This document shows, piece after piece, positions 1 to 10,331 of a DNA stretch of 51,611 nucleotides (the first letter of the stretch is position 1; the number at the start of each line of letters is the position of its first letter). This DNA comes from Planctomycetaceae bacterium (GTDB lineage: Bacteria; Planctomycetota; Planctomycetia; Pirellulales; Pirellulaceae): positions 1-51,611 of the forward strand of contig SKKK01000032.1 in the NCBI GenBank assembly GCA_007121535.1, written 5' to 3'. The translations under genes and the position numbers were made by a program. The notes under the pieces are model-generated. The model saw only the letters and a program-made list of their open reading frames with translations. It was not told the origin of the DNA and searched no databases.

Positions 1-433
1 AGTGGCGTGTTCAATTTGTCGCATTCTGGCCTGATTTCGCGTTTTCTCGCATACCCGTTTCCGTTCCGTGACTGGTTGCCCTGAATACCTCTCTCTCCGC
101 CGTCTGGCTCCCCACCGGTCCCGCACCGGTGGGAGCCCGGTTTGGAAACTAAGCAGCCCACCCCCCAACCTTCCCTTCTTCCCTTTGGCCCAATAGCGAC
201 CCTGCGCCGGTTTCGGGCGGAATGCGGTGACGCGAGGCCGGCGCGTGGTTGCCAAACCTGGCCTCCACCGGTGCAGGACCGGTGGGGGGCCGAATGCGCT
301 GCGGGAAGGGAACAAAAGCGGGAGCAAGCCAATTGGCCTTGACAGGCGTAAACTGAACACCCCAGGTCGGGAGTCGTTTTCGGGTGACCCGCTTCCCACC
401 TGGTAGATCGTTGTCCGAAAACGACTCCCGACC
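1..433. repeat. Composite palindromic repeat, copy 1 (left end outside window)
   Basis: This non-coding block shares all its modules with 12144-12677. It starts in the left flank (AGTGGCGTGTTCAATTT at 1-17), runs through a core at 18-349, and ends with AAACTGAACAC (350-360) and a hairpin whose perfect 19-bp arms lie at 365-383 and 415-433. The core holds two CACCGGT-N5-ACCGGTG palindromes (about 113-132 and 271-291). Compared with the copy at 12144, the core is reverse-complemented while both flanks keep their orientation. Short open frames inside it are by-products of the GC-rich repeat and show no protein family signature. Confidence 0.85.
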
Positions 434-805
434 CCGTTGCACCCCCGTTCATCCGTGCCCCGGCTTTGCCATCCGTGCTACCTTCTTTTGGTTGCGTGAT
501 CAATTCTTCTTGTTGGTAACGAGAAACTGGGCTGATTTTTCACCATAAAAGTTGAATACCTCAATTCCAAAGTGACTGTAAAATGTCGTGGTCAAGCTTG
601 CATTTCGACCCTTCGCGCGAGCGATCTTCAATTTTTCTGCATACGGAGGCCTGGAAAGTCCCGCTGGATAACCTACGTTTATGGTGACAACGCAAACACT
701 CCTCTCCCTGAACATTCCGAGCAACCTTGGGCACTCACGCTTGCAGGAAAAATCCGCTCGCACCCTTCGTTTTGACGCTTTTACCCCACAGAAAGGTATG
801 AAAAT
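434..805. other. Leader region upstream of the MoxR operon, no gene seen
   Basis: No convincing gene lies between the repeat and the first gene of the operon. A 67-codon open frame at 572-775 has no recognisable family features. TTGACG at 774-779 could be a -35-like element, but no well-spaced -10 was identified. GAAAGG at 791-796 is a plausible ribosome binding site 9 nt before the ATG at 806. The operon promoter is expected here, but its position is not fixed by the sequence. Confidence 0.4.
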
Positions 806-1876
806 ATGTCCATCGATGGGGAAACCATCCCAACGGCAACGTCGGTGACTCCGGCGGTCTTCCACAGGCTTCAGGAAGCACGGGAGCGGATTGTCGACCA
901 GTTGGGCCAAGTGATCGTTGGCCAGCATCAAGTGATCGAGGAGTTGTTGATCTCGTTGTTCAGCCGTGGACATTGTCTTTTGGAGGGGGTGCCGGGCTTG
1001 GCCAAGACGTTGATGATCAGCACGTTGGCCCGAACGTTGAATTTGACGTTCAGCCGTATTCAGTTCACCCCGGACCTGATGCCTGCGGACATCACGGGGA
1101 CGGAGATCATCGAGGAGAATCGTTCGACGGGTGCTCGCGAGCGTCGGTTCTTGGAAGGCCCCGTGTTCTCTAACATCATCTTGGCCGACGAAATCAACCG
1201 GACTCCGCCCAAGACCCAGGCGGCGTTGCTCGAGGCGATGCAGGAGCGGCAGGTGACGGTGGGCCGTATTCGGCATCTGTTGACCGATCCGTTTTTCGTC
1301 CTGGCGACTCAGAATCCCATCGAGCAGGAGGGGACGTATCCGTTGCCCGAGGCGCAGCAGGATCGGTTCATGTTCAAAGTTTTCGTGAACTATCCCAGCT
1401 TTGACGAGGAATTCGAGATCGCTCGACGCACCACGGCGGTCCAGTCGGACGATATTCAACCGGTGCTGAGCGGATCGGACATTTTGGAATTGCAGCGGAT
1501 GGTTCGCGAGGTACCGGTGACCGATCACGTGATTCGGTACGCGTTGTCGCTGGTGCGGCAGACTCGGTTGCGTTATCCGGGCGTTCCGGATTTCGTGGAA
1601 GAAATGGTATCTTGGGGTGCGGGACCGCGAGCGGTGCAGTTTTTGGTCTTGGGCGGCAAAGCTCGAGCGCTGCTGTACGGTCGAGCGCACGTTTCGACGG
1701 ACGACATCCGGGCGTTGGCCAAGCCCGTGTTGCGTCATCGCTTGCTGGTCAATTTCGCGGCGGAGAGCGAGGGGATGACCTCCGACGCGATCATCGACCG
1801 GCTTTTGGAAATTACGCCTACCAACGAGGACGAGTTGACCAGTGATGCCCGATTCAAGAAGATTTTTGCATCCTGA
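806..1876 (+). CDS. MoxR-family AAA+ ATPase
   Basis: This is a cytoplasmic MoxR-type AAA+ ATPase of 356 residues, the usual length for the family. Walker A is GVPGLAKT (residues 61-68), Walker B ends in ILADEINR (about 125-132), and a sensor-1-like [18 protein letters not shown] stretch follows near residue 170. The C-terminal part resembles the MoxR lid domain. MoxR ATPases are thought to act as chaperone-like remodelers of vWA-domain partners, and DUF58 and vWA genes follow directly, the classic arrangement. The ATG at 806 has GAAAGG 9 nt upstream. The 3' end overlaps the DUF58 gene by about 32 nt, suggesting translational coupling. This is the first gene of an eleven-gene co-oriented cluster. 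Its actual client is unknown. Confidence 0.95.
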   Translation: MSIDGETIPTATSVTPAVFHRLQEARERIVDQLGQVIVGQHQVIEELLISLFSRGHCLLEGVPGLAKTLMISTLARTLNLTFSRIQFTPDLMPADITGTEIIEENRSTGARERRFLEGPVFSNIILADEINRTPPKTQAALLEAMQERQVTVGRIRHLLTDPFFVLATQNPIEQEGTYPLPEAQQDRFMFKVFVNYPSFDEEFEIARRTTAVQSDDIQPVLSGSDILELQRMVREVPVTDHVIRYALSLVRQTRLRYPGVPDFVEEMVSWGAGPRAVQFLVLGGKARALLYGRAHVSTDDIRALAKPVLRHRLLVNFAAESEGMTSDAIIDRLLEITPTNEDELTSDARFKKIFAS

Positions 1877-2747
1877 GGCGATCAAGCGCATCTCGCGGCT
1901 GGAATTGCGGGCTCGGCACATCGTCGAGGGGTTTCTCTCGGGTATGCATCGCAGTGCGTACTTCGGGCAGTCGATCGAGTTCCTGCAGCACCGAGAATAC
2001 GTGGCGGGCGACGATCTTCGCAACGTGGACTGGAAAGTCTGGGCGCGGCAGGATCGTTTGTATGTCAAGCAGTACGTCGAGGACACCAATCTGCGGTGTA
2101 CGATGCTGGTGGATGTATCCAGCAGCATGCAGTACGGCCAGGGGGCGTTGAACAAGTACGATTACGCTTGCACGATCGCAGGCAGCCTGGCTTATCTGGT
2201 CTTGCGACAACAGGATTCGGTGGGATGCTGGACGTTCGACGAGCGGATTCGCGCGCGGGTGCCGGGTCGGACAAAACGCAACCATTTGTTTTCGATCACC
2301 GAGTCGCTGGCGGTCCAAAAGCCGCAAGACAAGACGGAAATGTACGGGATTTTACGAGCGGCGGCCGAGGAACTGCCTCGTCGAGGGTTGACGGTGCTGA
2401 TCTCCGACCTGTTGACGGATCCGGAGGGCATTTTGCGAGGGCTGAAGCTGCTGCGGCAACGCGGGCATGACGTGCTGGTGTTTCACGTGATGGACGACGA
2501 CGAGCTGGATTTTCCGTTTTCCGGTCCGATGCGATTCGAAGGGCTGGAATCCTTGGACCATCTGAACTGCAATCCCCGCGCGTTGCGTGAAGGTTATTTG
2601 GAGGCGCTAGGCGTTTTTTTGGAAACCGTTCGTCGCGGCTGTGCGAAGCACGTGGTCGATTACGCGTTGATTCGCACCAGCCAACCGCTGGATGCCGCGC
2701 TGGCCGCTTACTTAAGCAATCGTTTGGGAATGCATCACCGCAATTAG
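1845..2747 (+). CDS. DUF58 domain protein (vWA-like, MoxR partner)
   Basis: This roughly 300-residue soluble protein has the DUF58 hallmark G-D-D-L-R-N-V-D-W near residue 65, followed by a vWA-like MIDAS signature DVSSS (D-x-S-x-S). Proteins of this family accompany MoxR ATPases and are presumed substrates or adaptors. No transmembrane segment or signal peptide is visible, so a cytoplasmic location is expected. Translation can start at GTG 1842 or ATG 1845; the ATG is chosen, but no clear ribosome binding site separates them. The start lies inside the moxR-like gene in another frame. The BatA-like gene follows after 6 nt. Family assignment is secure; biological role is inferred from context only. 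Confidence 0.93.
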   Translation: MPDSRRFLHPEAIKRISRLELRARHIVEGFLSGMHRSAYFGQSIEFLQHREYVAGDDLRNVDWKVWARQDRLYVKQYVEDTNLRCTMLVDVSSSMQYGQGALNKYDYACTIAGSLAYLVLRQQDSVGCWTFDERIRARVPGRTKRNHLFSITESLAVQKPQDKTEMYGILRAAAEELPRRGLTVLISDLLTDPEGILRGLKLLRQRGHDVLVFHVMDDDELDFPFSGPMRFEGLESLDHLNCNPRALREGYLEALGVFLETVRRGCAKHVVDYALIRTSQPLDAALAAYLSNRLGMHHRN

Positions 2748-2753
2748 GATGCC

Positions 2754-5075
2754 ATGCAATTCGTTCATCAAGCATTGACGTGGGGGTTCCTGCTGGTTCT
2801 GTTGCCCCTGTTGATCCACCTGATCAACATGCTGCGCCACCGTCGCGTTCATTGGGCCGCGATGGACTTCCTATTGCAGGCCTACAAGAAGCATCGTCGC
2901 TGGATCTGGCTCAAGCAACTTTTGCTGTTGCTGATGCGCGTGTTCGTCGTGGCCCTGTTGGTCGCCATGCTGGCTCAATGGGTGACGCGGGGGCAATGGT
3001 TGAATCTGTTCGGTGGCCGGGCCACGCATCACTACATCCTGCTGGATGACAGTTTTTCGATGTCGGATCGCGCTGGCGGCGCCAGCGCCTTCGAATTGGG
3101 TTTGCAAGCGATCCAACGGATCGGCGCCCAGGCGGCCAATGAGGACACGCTGCAGAAATTCACCCTGATCCGATTCTCCCGTGCGGCTCGGCTGGCCGAT
3201 TTCCTCGGTGACGATGCCGCCGTGTCGGAGATCGCTGATTTCAATGCCGAGGTGGTCGCGCCCGATTTCGACGTGACCCTGGAACAACGACGCAACATGT
3301 TCGAGGTGACGGATCTGTCGATCGGGCCGGTGCCGGCCCTGGCGGCGGTCCGGCGTCTGGTGGAGGATTCGATCGACGAGAATCGTGTGATCTACATCGT
3401 CTCGGATTTTCGCGTGAACCCCTGGGACAGCCCGATGGAGATCCGCGACAAGCTGCGCGAGTTGGAACAGGCCCCCGCCAATATCCAGTTGGTCAGTTGC
3501 GCAGCGACGATGCGGCAGAATCTGGCGATCACGGAACTGCGGCCGTCGGAGGAAACCCAAGCGGCGGGCGTGCCGCTGCTGGTGAACGTCACGGTCAAGA
3601 ATTTCGGTCCCGACACGGCTCGCAATGTCCAGTTGAACGTGCGAACCACCTTTTTCGATACGGATGCGCCTTTGGTAGAGAATCCCACGCAGGTGACCGG
3701 AAGGGTGGACGAGATGCCGACGGTTTTGATCGAGGAGATCGAGCCGGGGCAAAGCGTGACGCGCCGAGTGCAAGCGTATTTCCCCAAGCCGGGTCGGCAC
3801 GTGGTGGAAGCTTCGTTGCCGGACGACGCGGTCGCGGCGGACAATCGGCGATGGTGCGTGATCGATTTTCCGGCCGGCGAGTCGGTTTTGATCATCGACG
3901 GAACTGCCGAACAACGGCACGCCTATTTCCTGGCATCCGCCTTCCGCCCCGGCGGCCGGGCGAACACGGGGATCTTGCCGGAGATCCGAGGCGCCGATTT
4001 CCTGCGCAATGCATCGCCCCGGGACCTGCACGACTATCATGCCGTGTTTCTGCTGGACGTGCCCCGTTTGGATGACCGGGCCATCGAGAACCTGGAATTG
4101 TACGCGACGTCGGGAGGAGGCGTGGCTTTCTTTGTGGGTCCCGAAGCGGATCTGGATTTCTACACGCAGCGTCTGTTCCGCAACGGGACGGGGATCTTCC
4201 CGCTGCCCGTGCAGAGCGAAGATTATTTGCCGCCCGACGACTTTCGCGAGGCGCCGGATATCGTCTTCAGCGACCATCCGGTGTTCGAGGTGTTTGCGGG
4301 CGAGCGGAATCCGCTGGTCCGGCTGATCACGGTCGAGCAGTACGTTCGGCCGCCGGTGCGTTGGCAGCCGGACCCCGATTCGACGGTAAGGATCGCGGCA
4401 GCGCTGCGAAACCAGATGCCGCTGGTCGTCGAGCGGAAATTTGGCGAGGGTCGGATCATGGCCTTCCTGACGCCGATCGAGCCAGGCTGGACCAATTGGG
4501 GTACGGATCCCAGCTTTGTCGTCGTCGCGCTGAAGTTGCAGTCCTACCTGGCGGCCGGTCGACGGGATTTCGATTCGCGGCACGTCGGAACGCCGATCGT
4601 CGTGTCCTTGGAAGTCGACCAGTTCCGTCAGGACCTGCAGTTCATCGCGCCGGGCGATACGCCCGACTCGCGCATGGTGATCGACCGCTCGACGGTTCGC
4701 CCCTCTGCCGACTCGCCGGTCATGACGGCAGCGATCGGCCGATCGTTGATCGACGGCCAGATCCAAACCGATCGCCGAGGCATCTACGAAGCCTGGCCGG
4801 TCACGACCGGCGGGCAAGCGGACGTCCGCCGCTTTGCCTTGAACGTCGACCCGCTGGGCGGCGATCTGAGATTGGTCGATTCCCGGGACCTGCTGGCTGC
4901 CCTGTCGCCGGTCCACGTCGAATTCCGTTCGGCCGAAGAATTTACGTACGAATTGGCCGGTTTCGGCGGCGCCAACCGCAGCCTGATTTTGATGGGACTG
5001 CTGCTGATGCTGTTGATCGCCGAACAAGCCCTGGCCTACTCGGCCAGCTACCATCCGACCCCGAGGAAAACCTGA
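2754..5075 (+). CDS. BatA-like membrane protein with vWA-type domain
   Basis: This 773-residue membrane protein begins with the BatA N-terminal module: a transmembrane helix at about 8-26, a basic loop, and a second helix at about 53-76. A vWA-like domain follows with MIDAS DDSFS (98-102). Residues around 260-370 look like a CARDB/Ig-type adhesion module. A glutamine-amidotransferase-like stretch may cover about 380-600 (weakly supported). The final helix lies near 743-762. In known Bat operons such proteins sit with MoxR and DUF58 in the inner membrane, with the vWA domain next to the membrane. It starts 6 nt after the DUF58 gene. Its function is unknown beyond this family association. Confidence 0.9.
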   Translation: MQFVHQALTWGFLLVLLPLLIHLINMLRHRRVHWAAMDFLLQAYKKHRRWIWLKQLLLLLMRVFVVALLVAMLAQWVTRGQWLNLFGGRATHHYILLDDSFSMSDRAGGASAFELGLQAIQRIGAQAANEDTLQKFTLIRFSRAARLADFLGDDAAVSEIADFNAEVVAPDFDVTLEQRRNMFEVTDLSIGPVPALAAVRRLVEDSIDENRVIYIVSDFRVNPWDSPMEIRDKLRELEQAPANIQLVSCAATMRQNLAITELRPSEETQAAGVPLLVNVTVKNFGPDTARNVQLNVRTTFFDTDAPLVENPTQVTGRVDEMPTVLIEEIEPGQSVTRRVQAYFPKPGRHVVEASLPDDAVAADNRRWCVIDFPAGESVLIIDGTAEQRHAYFLASAFRPGGRANTGILPEIRGADFLRNASPRDLHDYHAVFLLDVPRLDDRAIENLELYATSGGGVAFFVGPEADLDFYTQRLFRNGTGIFPLPVQSEDYLPPDDFREAPDIVFSDHPVFEVFAGERNPLVRLITVEQYVRPPVRWQPDPDSTVRIAAALRNQMPLVVERKFGEGRIMAFLTPIEPGWTNWGTDPSFVVVALKLQSYLAAGRRDFDSRHVGTPIVVSLEVDQFRQDLQFIAPGDTPDSRMVIDRSTVRPSADSPVMTAAIGRSLIDGQIQTDRRGIYEAWPVTTGGQADVRRFALNVDPLGGDLRLVDSRDLLAALSPVHVEFRSAEEFTYELAGFGGANRSLILMGLLLMLLIAEQALAYSASYHPTPRKT

Positions 5076-5126
5076 CACGCCACTGGTCCGCACGCCCAAG
5101 CCTGCGGATTCGGGAGATTTGCGAAG

Positions 5127-7892
5127 ATGTATTACTTGTTGGCCACTGACACGCCGCGCGACTTTTTTCAGTTTGCGCGGCTGCAAGCGATGACCGAGTG
5201 GTGGCAATGGCTGCTGCTGATCGCGGTGGGCATCGTTGTCTTGGCCTACGTGGTCTGGATGTACCTTCGCGATAGCGTCGAGCTGTCGCGGGCAGTGAGC
5301 GCTTTGCTGGTGCTGTTGCGGCTGGCCGCTTTCGCCGGTGTGCTGTTTTACTTTTTCAACCTGGAAAAGCGTTCCGAGCGGAAACTGGTCAATCATTCGA
5401 GGGTTTTGCTGCTGGTGGATACCAGCCAGAGTATGAGCCTGATGGACAGCGAGCACTCGGATTCGCCCAGTCCGACCAGCCGCATCCAACGTGTGGTCCA
5501 GCAGATCGCGGACGGACCGTTGATGAACGAGCTGCGCAAGCAGCACGACGTGGTCGTCTATCGGTTCGACCAGCACCCGCGAGCCCACGAGGTGGCGGCG
5601 TTGCCAAAATGGCCATCGGCGGAGGATGACAGCCCGCAGGACGCGTCGGAATTGGCTCTGGCCCAATCGCTTCGATCGGGACGGAACATCGCCTCGGTCG
5701 CGGGAGCGTTGTTGCTGCTGGGCGTGTTTTTCCTGCTGATCCATCTGGTCGCTGGGCGTCGAGTCTCTCGACCTGATTCGGACGCTTGGGCTCTGTTGGG
5801 CGGGGTATTGGCCGTGTTGATCGGGCTGGTGGTGCTGGCAGTGGCCAGTCTGCGCAATCCCGAGATTCCTCTGCTGGCCGTGATCGGACTTCAGGATCTG
5901 TCGCCCAGCGACGCAGATCAGGTCGCGGACGATGATCAACAGGCGGACCCGGTCGAGGAGGTCGACTGGGAGACGGCGCTGGTGGCTCGAGGCTTGGAGA
6001 CGCGGATCGGTGAAGCTCTGCGTTACTTGGTAAACAAGGAACGAGGAGGCCCGATCGCGGGAATCGTGCTTTTCAGCGACGGCCAGCAGAATACGGGCAT
6101 CGAATATTCAGCGGCCACCGCGCTGGCCCGGGTGGCCGAGATCCCGATTTTTACCGTCGGCTTGGGCAGCGCTCGCCGCCCGCTGAACGTACGCGTGGTC
6201 GATCTGGAGGCGCCCGAGCGCGTCTATCCGGGCGACCGGTTCACCATCGCCGGCTATATCCAAGCGAACAACTACAGCGGATCGACGATCGAAGCTCGCT
6301 TGACGTCCTATCCCACCGGTGCGGCGGAAGACGCTCGGGAAGTCACGGTCGAAGCCGAGCGGACGGTGGAACTGGGCGTCGATGGAGAAATCGTGACCGT
6401 CCGGTTCGAGGTGCAGCCCGACGAAACCGGGCGACGCACCTATGAATTGGCCATCCAGCCGCCGCCCCGCGATCACAATCCTTTGGACGATGCAATGACG
6501 GCGAATGTCGAGGTCATCGAGCGGCGTTCGCGGGTACTGGTCCTGGCGGGCGGTCCGACTCGCGAATACCAGTTCCTGCGAACCTACCTGTACCGCGACC
6601 GCGACACCGAAGTGGACGTGATGCTGCAGACCGGTCGACCCGGGATCTCGCAGGAAGCGGACAACCTGTTGTTCGAATTTCCATCGGATATCGAGGAGTT
6701 GTCCGAATACGATTGCATCGTGGCCTTCGATCCGGATTGGACCGACTTGGATCTGCTGCAGGTCCAGACGCTGGAACAGTGGGTCGCGGATCGAGCCGGT
6801 GCATTGATCGTAGTCGCCGGGCCTGTCCATACCCCACAGTGGGCGGACATGCGGCGCACCGACACGCGATTTAACACGCTCCGCGCCCTTTACCCCGTGG
6901 AGCTTTTCAGCAGCGGGGCGCCCACGTTGGGACTTGGGCGTTTCGGTGGCGAAAACGCGTGGCCGCTCGAATTTACGCGCGATGGCCAGGAAGCCGATTT
7001 TTTGTGGTTAGAGGACGATCGTCTGGACAGCGAGGCCGCTTGGGCGGCGTTTGAGGGCGTTTACGGATACTATGCGGTCAAAGACCCCAAGCCGGGCGCT
7101 CGGGTCTATGCCCGATTCTCGGACCCCAACACGGCCATCGACGGTACGCTGCCCATCTATCTGGCCGGCCACTTTTACGGCTCCGGACGCGTGTTCTTTC
7201 AGGCCAGCGGCGAGATGTGGCGGATCCGGTCGATCGACGAGACCTATTTCGACCGGTATTACACCAAACTGATTCGATGGGCCTCGCAAGGCCGGCTGCT
7301 GCGGGATTCTCAACGAGGCGTCCTGCTGGTCGACAAGGATCGATGCCTGTTAGGCGATACGGTGGTGGTTCAGGCTATGTTGACCGATCCGCAAAATCGG
7401 CCGCTGCAGATTCCGGAAGTCAGCGCCAGCCTGGTGCATCCCAACCGGACTCGCACTCCGCTGGTGTTGCGCAGCATCGAGGGCGGCGTTCGCGAGGGCA
7501 GTTTTCACGGCCAGTTCACCGCCGTGGCCGAAGGCGACTACCGCATCGAACTGCGGCCCCCTCAATCCGACTTGGATGAACTGCTGGTGCGCGAGATACG
7601 AGCCCGCGCTCCCGCGTTGGAGGTCGAAAATCCGCAGCGCAACGACGCCGTATTGTCCGACATCGCAAGTTCGACGGGCGGCGTCTACTTCATCGGCGTC
7701 GAATCCCTCGTCGGCAACCCCGAACGGCAACCGCCACTGGCCGATTTGCTGGAACCTCAGGATTTCGTCAGTTACTTACCCGGTACCCCCGACCGAGACT
7801 TCGACCGTCGCTTGATGGCGTGGTTGATGGTGTTGATCGCAGGAGTCCTGGCACTTGAATGGACATTGCGGCGTCTCAATCGTTTAGCGTGA
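5127..7892 (+). CDS. Large membrane protein with vWA domain split by a transmembrane hairpin
   Basis: This 921-residue protein has helices at about 26-47 and 57-78, then the start of a vWA domain with MIDAS D98-T-S100-Q-S102. Two further hydrophobic segments (about 189-208 and 221-241) interrupt the domain before its later strands, which include the conserved LFSDGQ near residue 316. The extracytoplasmic part then has Ig-like stretches and a region resembling a glutamine-amidotransferase-like fold (about 470-700), and the protein ends with a helix near 895-912. It is paralogous in layout to the preceding BatA-like protein. GGGAGA upstream supports the ATG at 5127, although ATG 5190, just before the first helix, is possible. 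Role: probably a MoxR-linked envelope complex component. Confidence 0.88.
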   Translation: MYYLLATDTPRDFFQFARLQAMTEWWQWLLLIAVGIVVLAYVVWMYLRDSVELSRAVSALLVLLRLAAFAGVLFYFFNLEKRSERKLVNHSRVLLLVDTSQSMSLMDSEHSDSPSPTSRIQRVVQQIADGPLMNELRKQHDVVVYRFDQHPRAHEVAALPKWPSAEDDSPQDASELALAQSLRSGRNIASVAGALLLLGVFFLLIHLVAGRRVSRPDSDAWALLGGVLAVLIGLVVLAVASLRNPEIPLLAVIGLQDLSPSDADQVADDDQQADPVEEVDWETALVARGLETRIGEALRYLVNKERGGPIAGIVLFSDGQQNTGIEYSAATALARVAEIPIFTVGLGSARRPLNVRVVDLEAPERVYPGDRFTIAGYIQANNYSGSTIEARLTSYPTGAAEDAREVTVEAERTVELGVDGEIVTVRFEVQPDETGRRTYELAIQPPPRDHNPLDDAMTANVEVIERRSRVLVLAGGPTREYQFLRTYLYRDRDTEVDVMLQTGRPGISQEADNLLFEFPSDIEELSEYDCIVAFDPDWTDLDLLQVQTLEQWVADRAGALIVVAGPVHTPQWADMRRTDTRFNTLRALYPVELFSSGAPTLGLGRFGGENAWPLEFTRDGQEADFLWLEDDRLDSEAAWAAFEGVYGYYAVKDPKPGARVYARFSDPNTAIDGTLPIYLAGHFYGSGRVFFQASGEMWRIRSIDETYFDRYYTKLIRWASQGRLLRDSQRGVLLVDKDRCLLGDTVVVQAMLTDPQNRPLQIPEVSASLVHPNRTRTPLVLRSIEGGVREGSFHGQFTAVAEGDYRIELRPPQSDLDELLVREIRARAPALEVENPQRNDAVLSDIASSTGGVYFIGVESLVGNPERQPPLADLLEPQDFVSYLPGTPDRDFDRRLMAWLMVLIAGVLALEWTLRRLNRLA

Positions 7893-7923
7893 GAACACAG
7901 ATTGATGTGCTTGAGAGAAAACC

Positions 7924-10320
7924 ATGGCTGATCGGACCGAGCATCTGGACCCGCGAATCAAGGCCTTGTTGATCGGGTTGCGCTGGCGCATCCGGGCCTA
8001 CGTCTTCTTGCAGGGGTTATGCGTTGCCCTGATCTGGCTGGGTGCGACGTTTTGGATCGCTTTTGCCTTGGATTACCTGCCGGTGTTGGCCGGCGCCAGT
8101 GAAATGCCGCGGGAAGCCCGAGCCGTAACGCTGGTGGTGATCGCCACCGTGTTGGCGGTGATCCTGTACCGATGGGTACTGAGCCGCCTGTTGGTGCCGC
8201 TGACCAACCGTAGCATGGCTCTTCTGCTGGAACGACGGTTTCGCGACTTCGACCAGCGTCTGGTCACCTCGGTCGAATTGACCGAAGATCCCAGCCACGC
8301 CGGTGCTTTCGATCCTCGCATGTTGCTGCAAACCGCCGTGCAGGCTCAAGAGCAATCGGAAAACGTCCAGTTGCGTCGCGTCTTCCGTTTCCTCCCGCTG
8401 GTGCGCAGCGGCGCCGTCGCCACCGTCCTGCTGGCCTCGCTGCTGGTCTTTTACGTGCTGAACCAGTCGGCCATGGCGCTGTCGGTCAACCGCATCTATC
8501 TGTTGAGCGACGATCCGTGGCCTCGTAGCGCGCGGATCGAGGTGGTTGGCATCGAACTTTTGGGTCCCGAAGACGCTCCTCAATCGACCTTGGAAACCTC
8601 GGTGATCCCCTTTGACCAACACCGTTCGGTCAAGGTTGCCAAGGGTTCGAATGTTCGGCTCAGGGTCCAAGCGGACTTGGCGGCGGCAGTGGTGCCCGAG
8701 GTTTGTTTGCTGTACTACCGGACCGCCGATGGAGAACGAGGCCGAGTGACCATGAACCGCCTGCGACGATCGCGGGGCGAGTTTCAGCAGTACGCTTTTC
8801 ATGCAAGACCCTTGCGCGGGATCCTGTCGAGCGTTTCGTTCGACGTGTTGGGCTACGACGACCGCATCCGCGGATTTCAAATCGAGGTGGTCGACAGTCC
8901 GACGGTGATCGCCGTGGAACTGGATTGTGTGTTTCCGGATTATATGGTCGACGAATCGCAGACCCTGTGGATGCCTCGCACCGAAATGCTGACCGGTGCG
9001 ACGGATCTTCCGCAAGGTACTGACGTGACGATCCGCGTTTTGACCAACAAGCCGTTGCAACGAGTGGACCTGTACCATCCCGATACCGAAGAATTGATCG
9101 CGCTGGAACTTCATGGCGACGAAGCCGAACGCTTCCAGTTCGAACATCGAGTGCCTAAGCTGACCGAAAACCTGACGCTGGATGTTACGCTGGTGGACGT
9201 GGACAACGTCGTGACCGAGCGGCCCTATCGCATTTTCATCCCCACCATCGCGGACGAAGCGCCCCGGGTCGATATCCGGATGCGCGGGATCAGCACCGCC
9301 GTGACGCCCGATGTGATCATCCCGATCGAAGGCACGATTACGGACGATTATGCCGTCGATCGAACGTGGTTCGACATCCAGAAGCAGCGCGGCGACGCCC
9401 AGACCGACAATCCCGCAAAGGTGCAACAATCGCATCCTTTCGACATGATCGACGGGGACCAAGTCGATGCGGCCTTGGATTTCCGTGCGCTGCGTTCGCA
9501 AGCTCCGAAGCCCTTGGAACTGCTGCCGGACGACAGACTCGTTTTCTCGGTGAAGGCTTCGGACAAACACGATTTGTCCGGAGGACCCAATGTGGGCAGC
9601 AGCGATCGGTATCGATTGGAGGTCGTCACCCCCGATGCGCTGTTGGCGATCCTGGAGTCTCGCGAAATCGGTCAGCGGCGGTTCTTCGAGCAGATTGTGG
9701 CCGAGATGAATCAGGCTCGTGACTTCTTGGCTCGCGTTCACTCGCCGTCCCCCTACCGGACGGTTGAACCGGGAGACGTGCTTGATTCCGACGACGCGGA
9801 CCAGCCACGCCCGGACCCCGAACGACTTGCCGAACGCCAGCAAGCGCTAAGATTGTTGAGGACGCAGCAGGCTTTCCAACAGGGTCGAAAATCGGGCCAG
9901 GAACTGGTGGGGGTAGCCACCGCCTTCCGTGAAATTCGCGAGGAGTTGATCAACAATCGAATCGATACCGAGGATCGCAAACGGCGGTTGAAGGACTTGA
10001 TCGCCGATCCGATGCAATGGGTGGCCGATACGATGTTTCCCGAACTGGACCGGCGAATCGAGGTGTTGGAGAAGAAGCTGGCACAAGCGATGGAGGATCG
10101 TCGGTTCGATCCGGAGGTGGGCGTGGCGGAAGCCAGCGCGGCGTTGCAACAGACCAACGATATCCTGGCCGAGCTGGAGGAGATCCTGCAGCAGATGCTG
10201 GAACTGGAAACGTTTAACGAATTGCTGGAGATCGTCAGGCAGTTGATCCGCGAACAAGAGGTGCTGATCGAACGAACCGAATCCGAACGTCGGCAGGGTT
10301 TGCGTCGAGTCCTTCAATAA
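7924..10320 (+). CDS. DUF4175-like membrane protein with C-terminal coiled coil
   Basis: This 798-residue protein has two N-terminal hydrophobic helices (about 28-55 and 72-97) and a third near 157-178. A large beta-rich region with Ig-like character (about 190-540) follows. The last 200 residues are highly charged and Glu/Gln/Leu-rich, with strong coiled-coil character. The layout resembles DUF4175 proteins that accompany MoxR/vWA clusters in several phyla, but this is a layout match and no diagnostic motif was identified. GAGAGAAAA lies just before the ATG. The next gene begins 11 nt after the stop. It probably works with the exported coiled-coil protein encoded next. Confidence 0.8.
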   Translation: MADRTEHLDPRIKALLIGLRWRIRAYVFLQGLCVALIWLGATFWIAFALDYLPVLAGASEMPREARAVTLVVIATVLAVILYRWVLSRLLVPLTNRSMALLLERRFRDFDQRLVTSVELTEDPSHAGAFDPRMLLQTAVQAQEQSENVQLRRVFRFLPLVRSGAVATVLLASLLVFYVLNQSAMALSVNRIYLLSDDPWPRSARIEVVGIELLGPEDAPQSTLETSVIPFDQHRSVKVAKGSNVRLRVQADLAAAVVPEVCLLYYRTADGERGRVTMNRLRRSRGEFQQYAFHARPLRGILSSVSFDVLGYDDRIRGFQIEVVDSPTVIAVELDCVFPDYMVDESQTLWMPRTEMLTGATDLPQGTDVTIRVLTNKPLQRVDLYHPDTEELIALELHGDEAERFQFEHRVPKLTENLTLDVTLVDVDNVVTERPYRIFIPTIADEAPRVDIRMRGISTAVTPDVIIPIEGTITDDYAVDRTWFDIQKQRGDAQTDNPAKVQQSHPFDMIDGDQVDAALDFRALRSQAPKPLELLPDDRLVFSVKASDKHDLSGGPNVGSSDRYRLEVVTPDALLAILESREIGQRRFFEQIVAEMNQARDFLARVHSPSPYRTVEPGDVLDSDDADQPRPDPERLAERQQALRLLRTQQAFQQGRKSGQELVGVATAFREIREELINNRIDTEDRKRRLKDLIADPMQWVADTMFPELDRRIEVLEKKLAQAMEDRRFDPEVGVAEASAALQQTNDILAELEEILQQMLELETFNELLEIVRQLIREQEVLIERTESERRQGLRRVLQ

Positions 10321-10331
10321 GGAAGCAGGTT

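Noticed and set aside
572-775. 67-codon plus-strand frame before the MoxR gene
   Set aside because: No ribosome binding site or recognisable features; it is probably leader sequence.
500-2155. 551-codon open frame on the minus strand
   Set aside because: It is antisense to the moxR-like and DUF58 genes, has no domain features, and arises from GC-rich codon bias.
2871-5939. 1022-codon minus-strand open frame
   Set aside because: It covers the BatA-like gene in antisense; composition is His/Gln/Arg-rich with no fold signature.
8017-9843. 608-codon minus-strand open frame
   Set aside because: Antisense to the DUF4175-like gene, whose membrane and coiled-coil features are clear.
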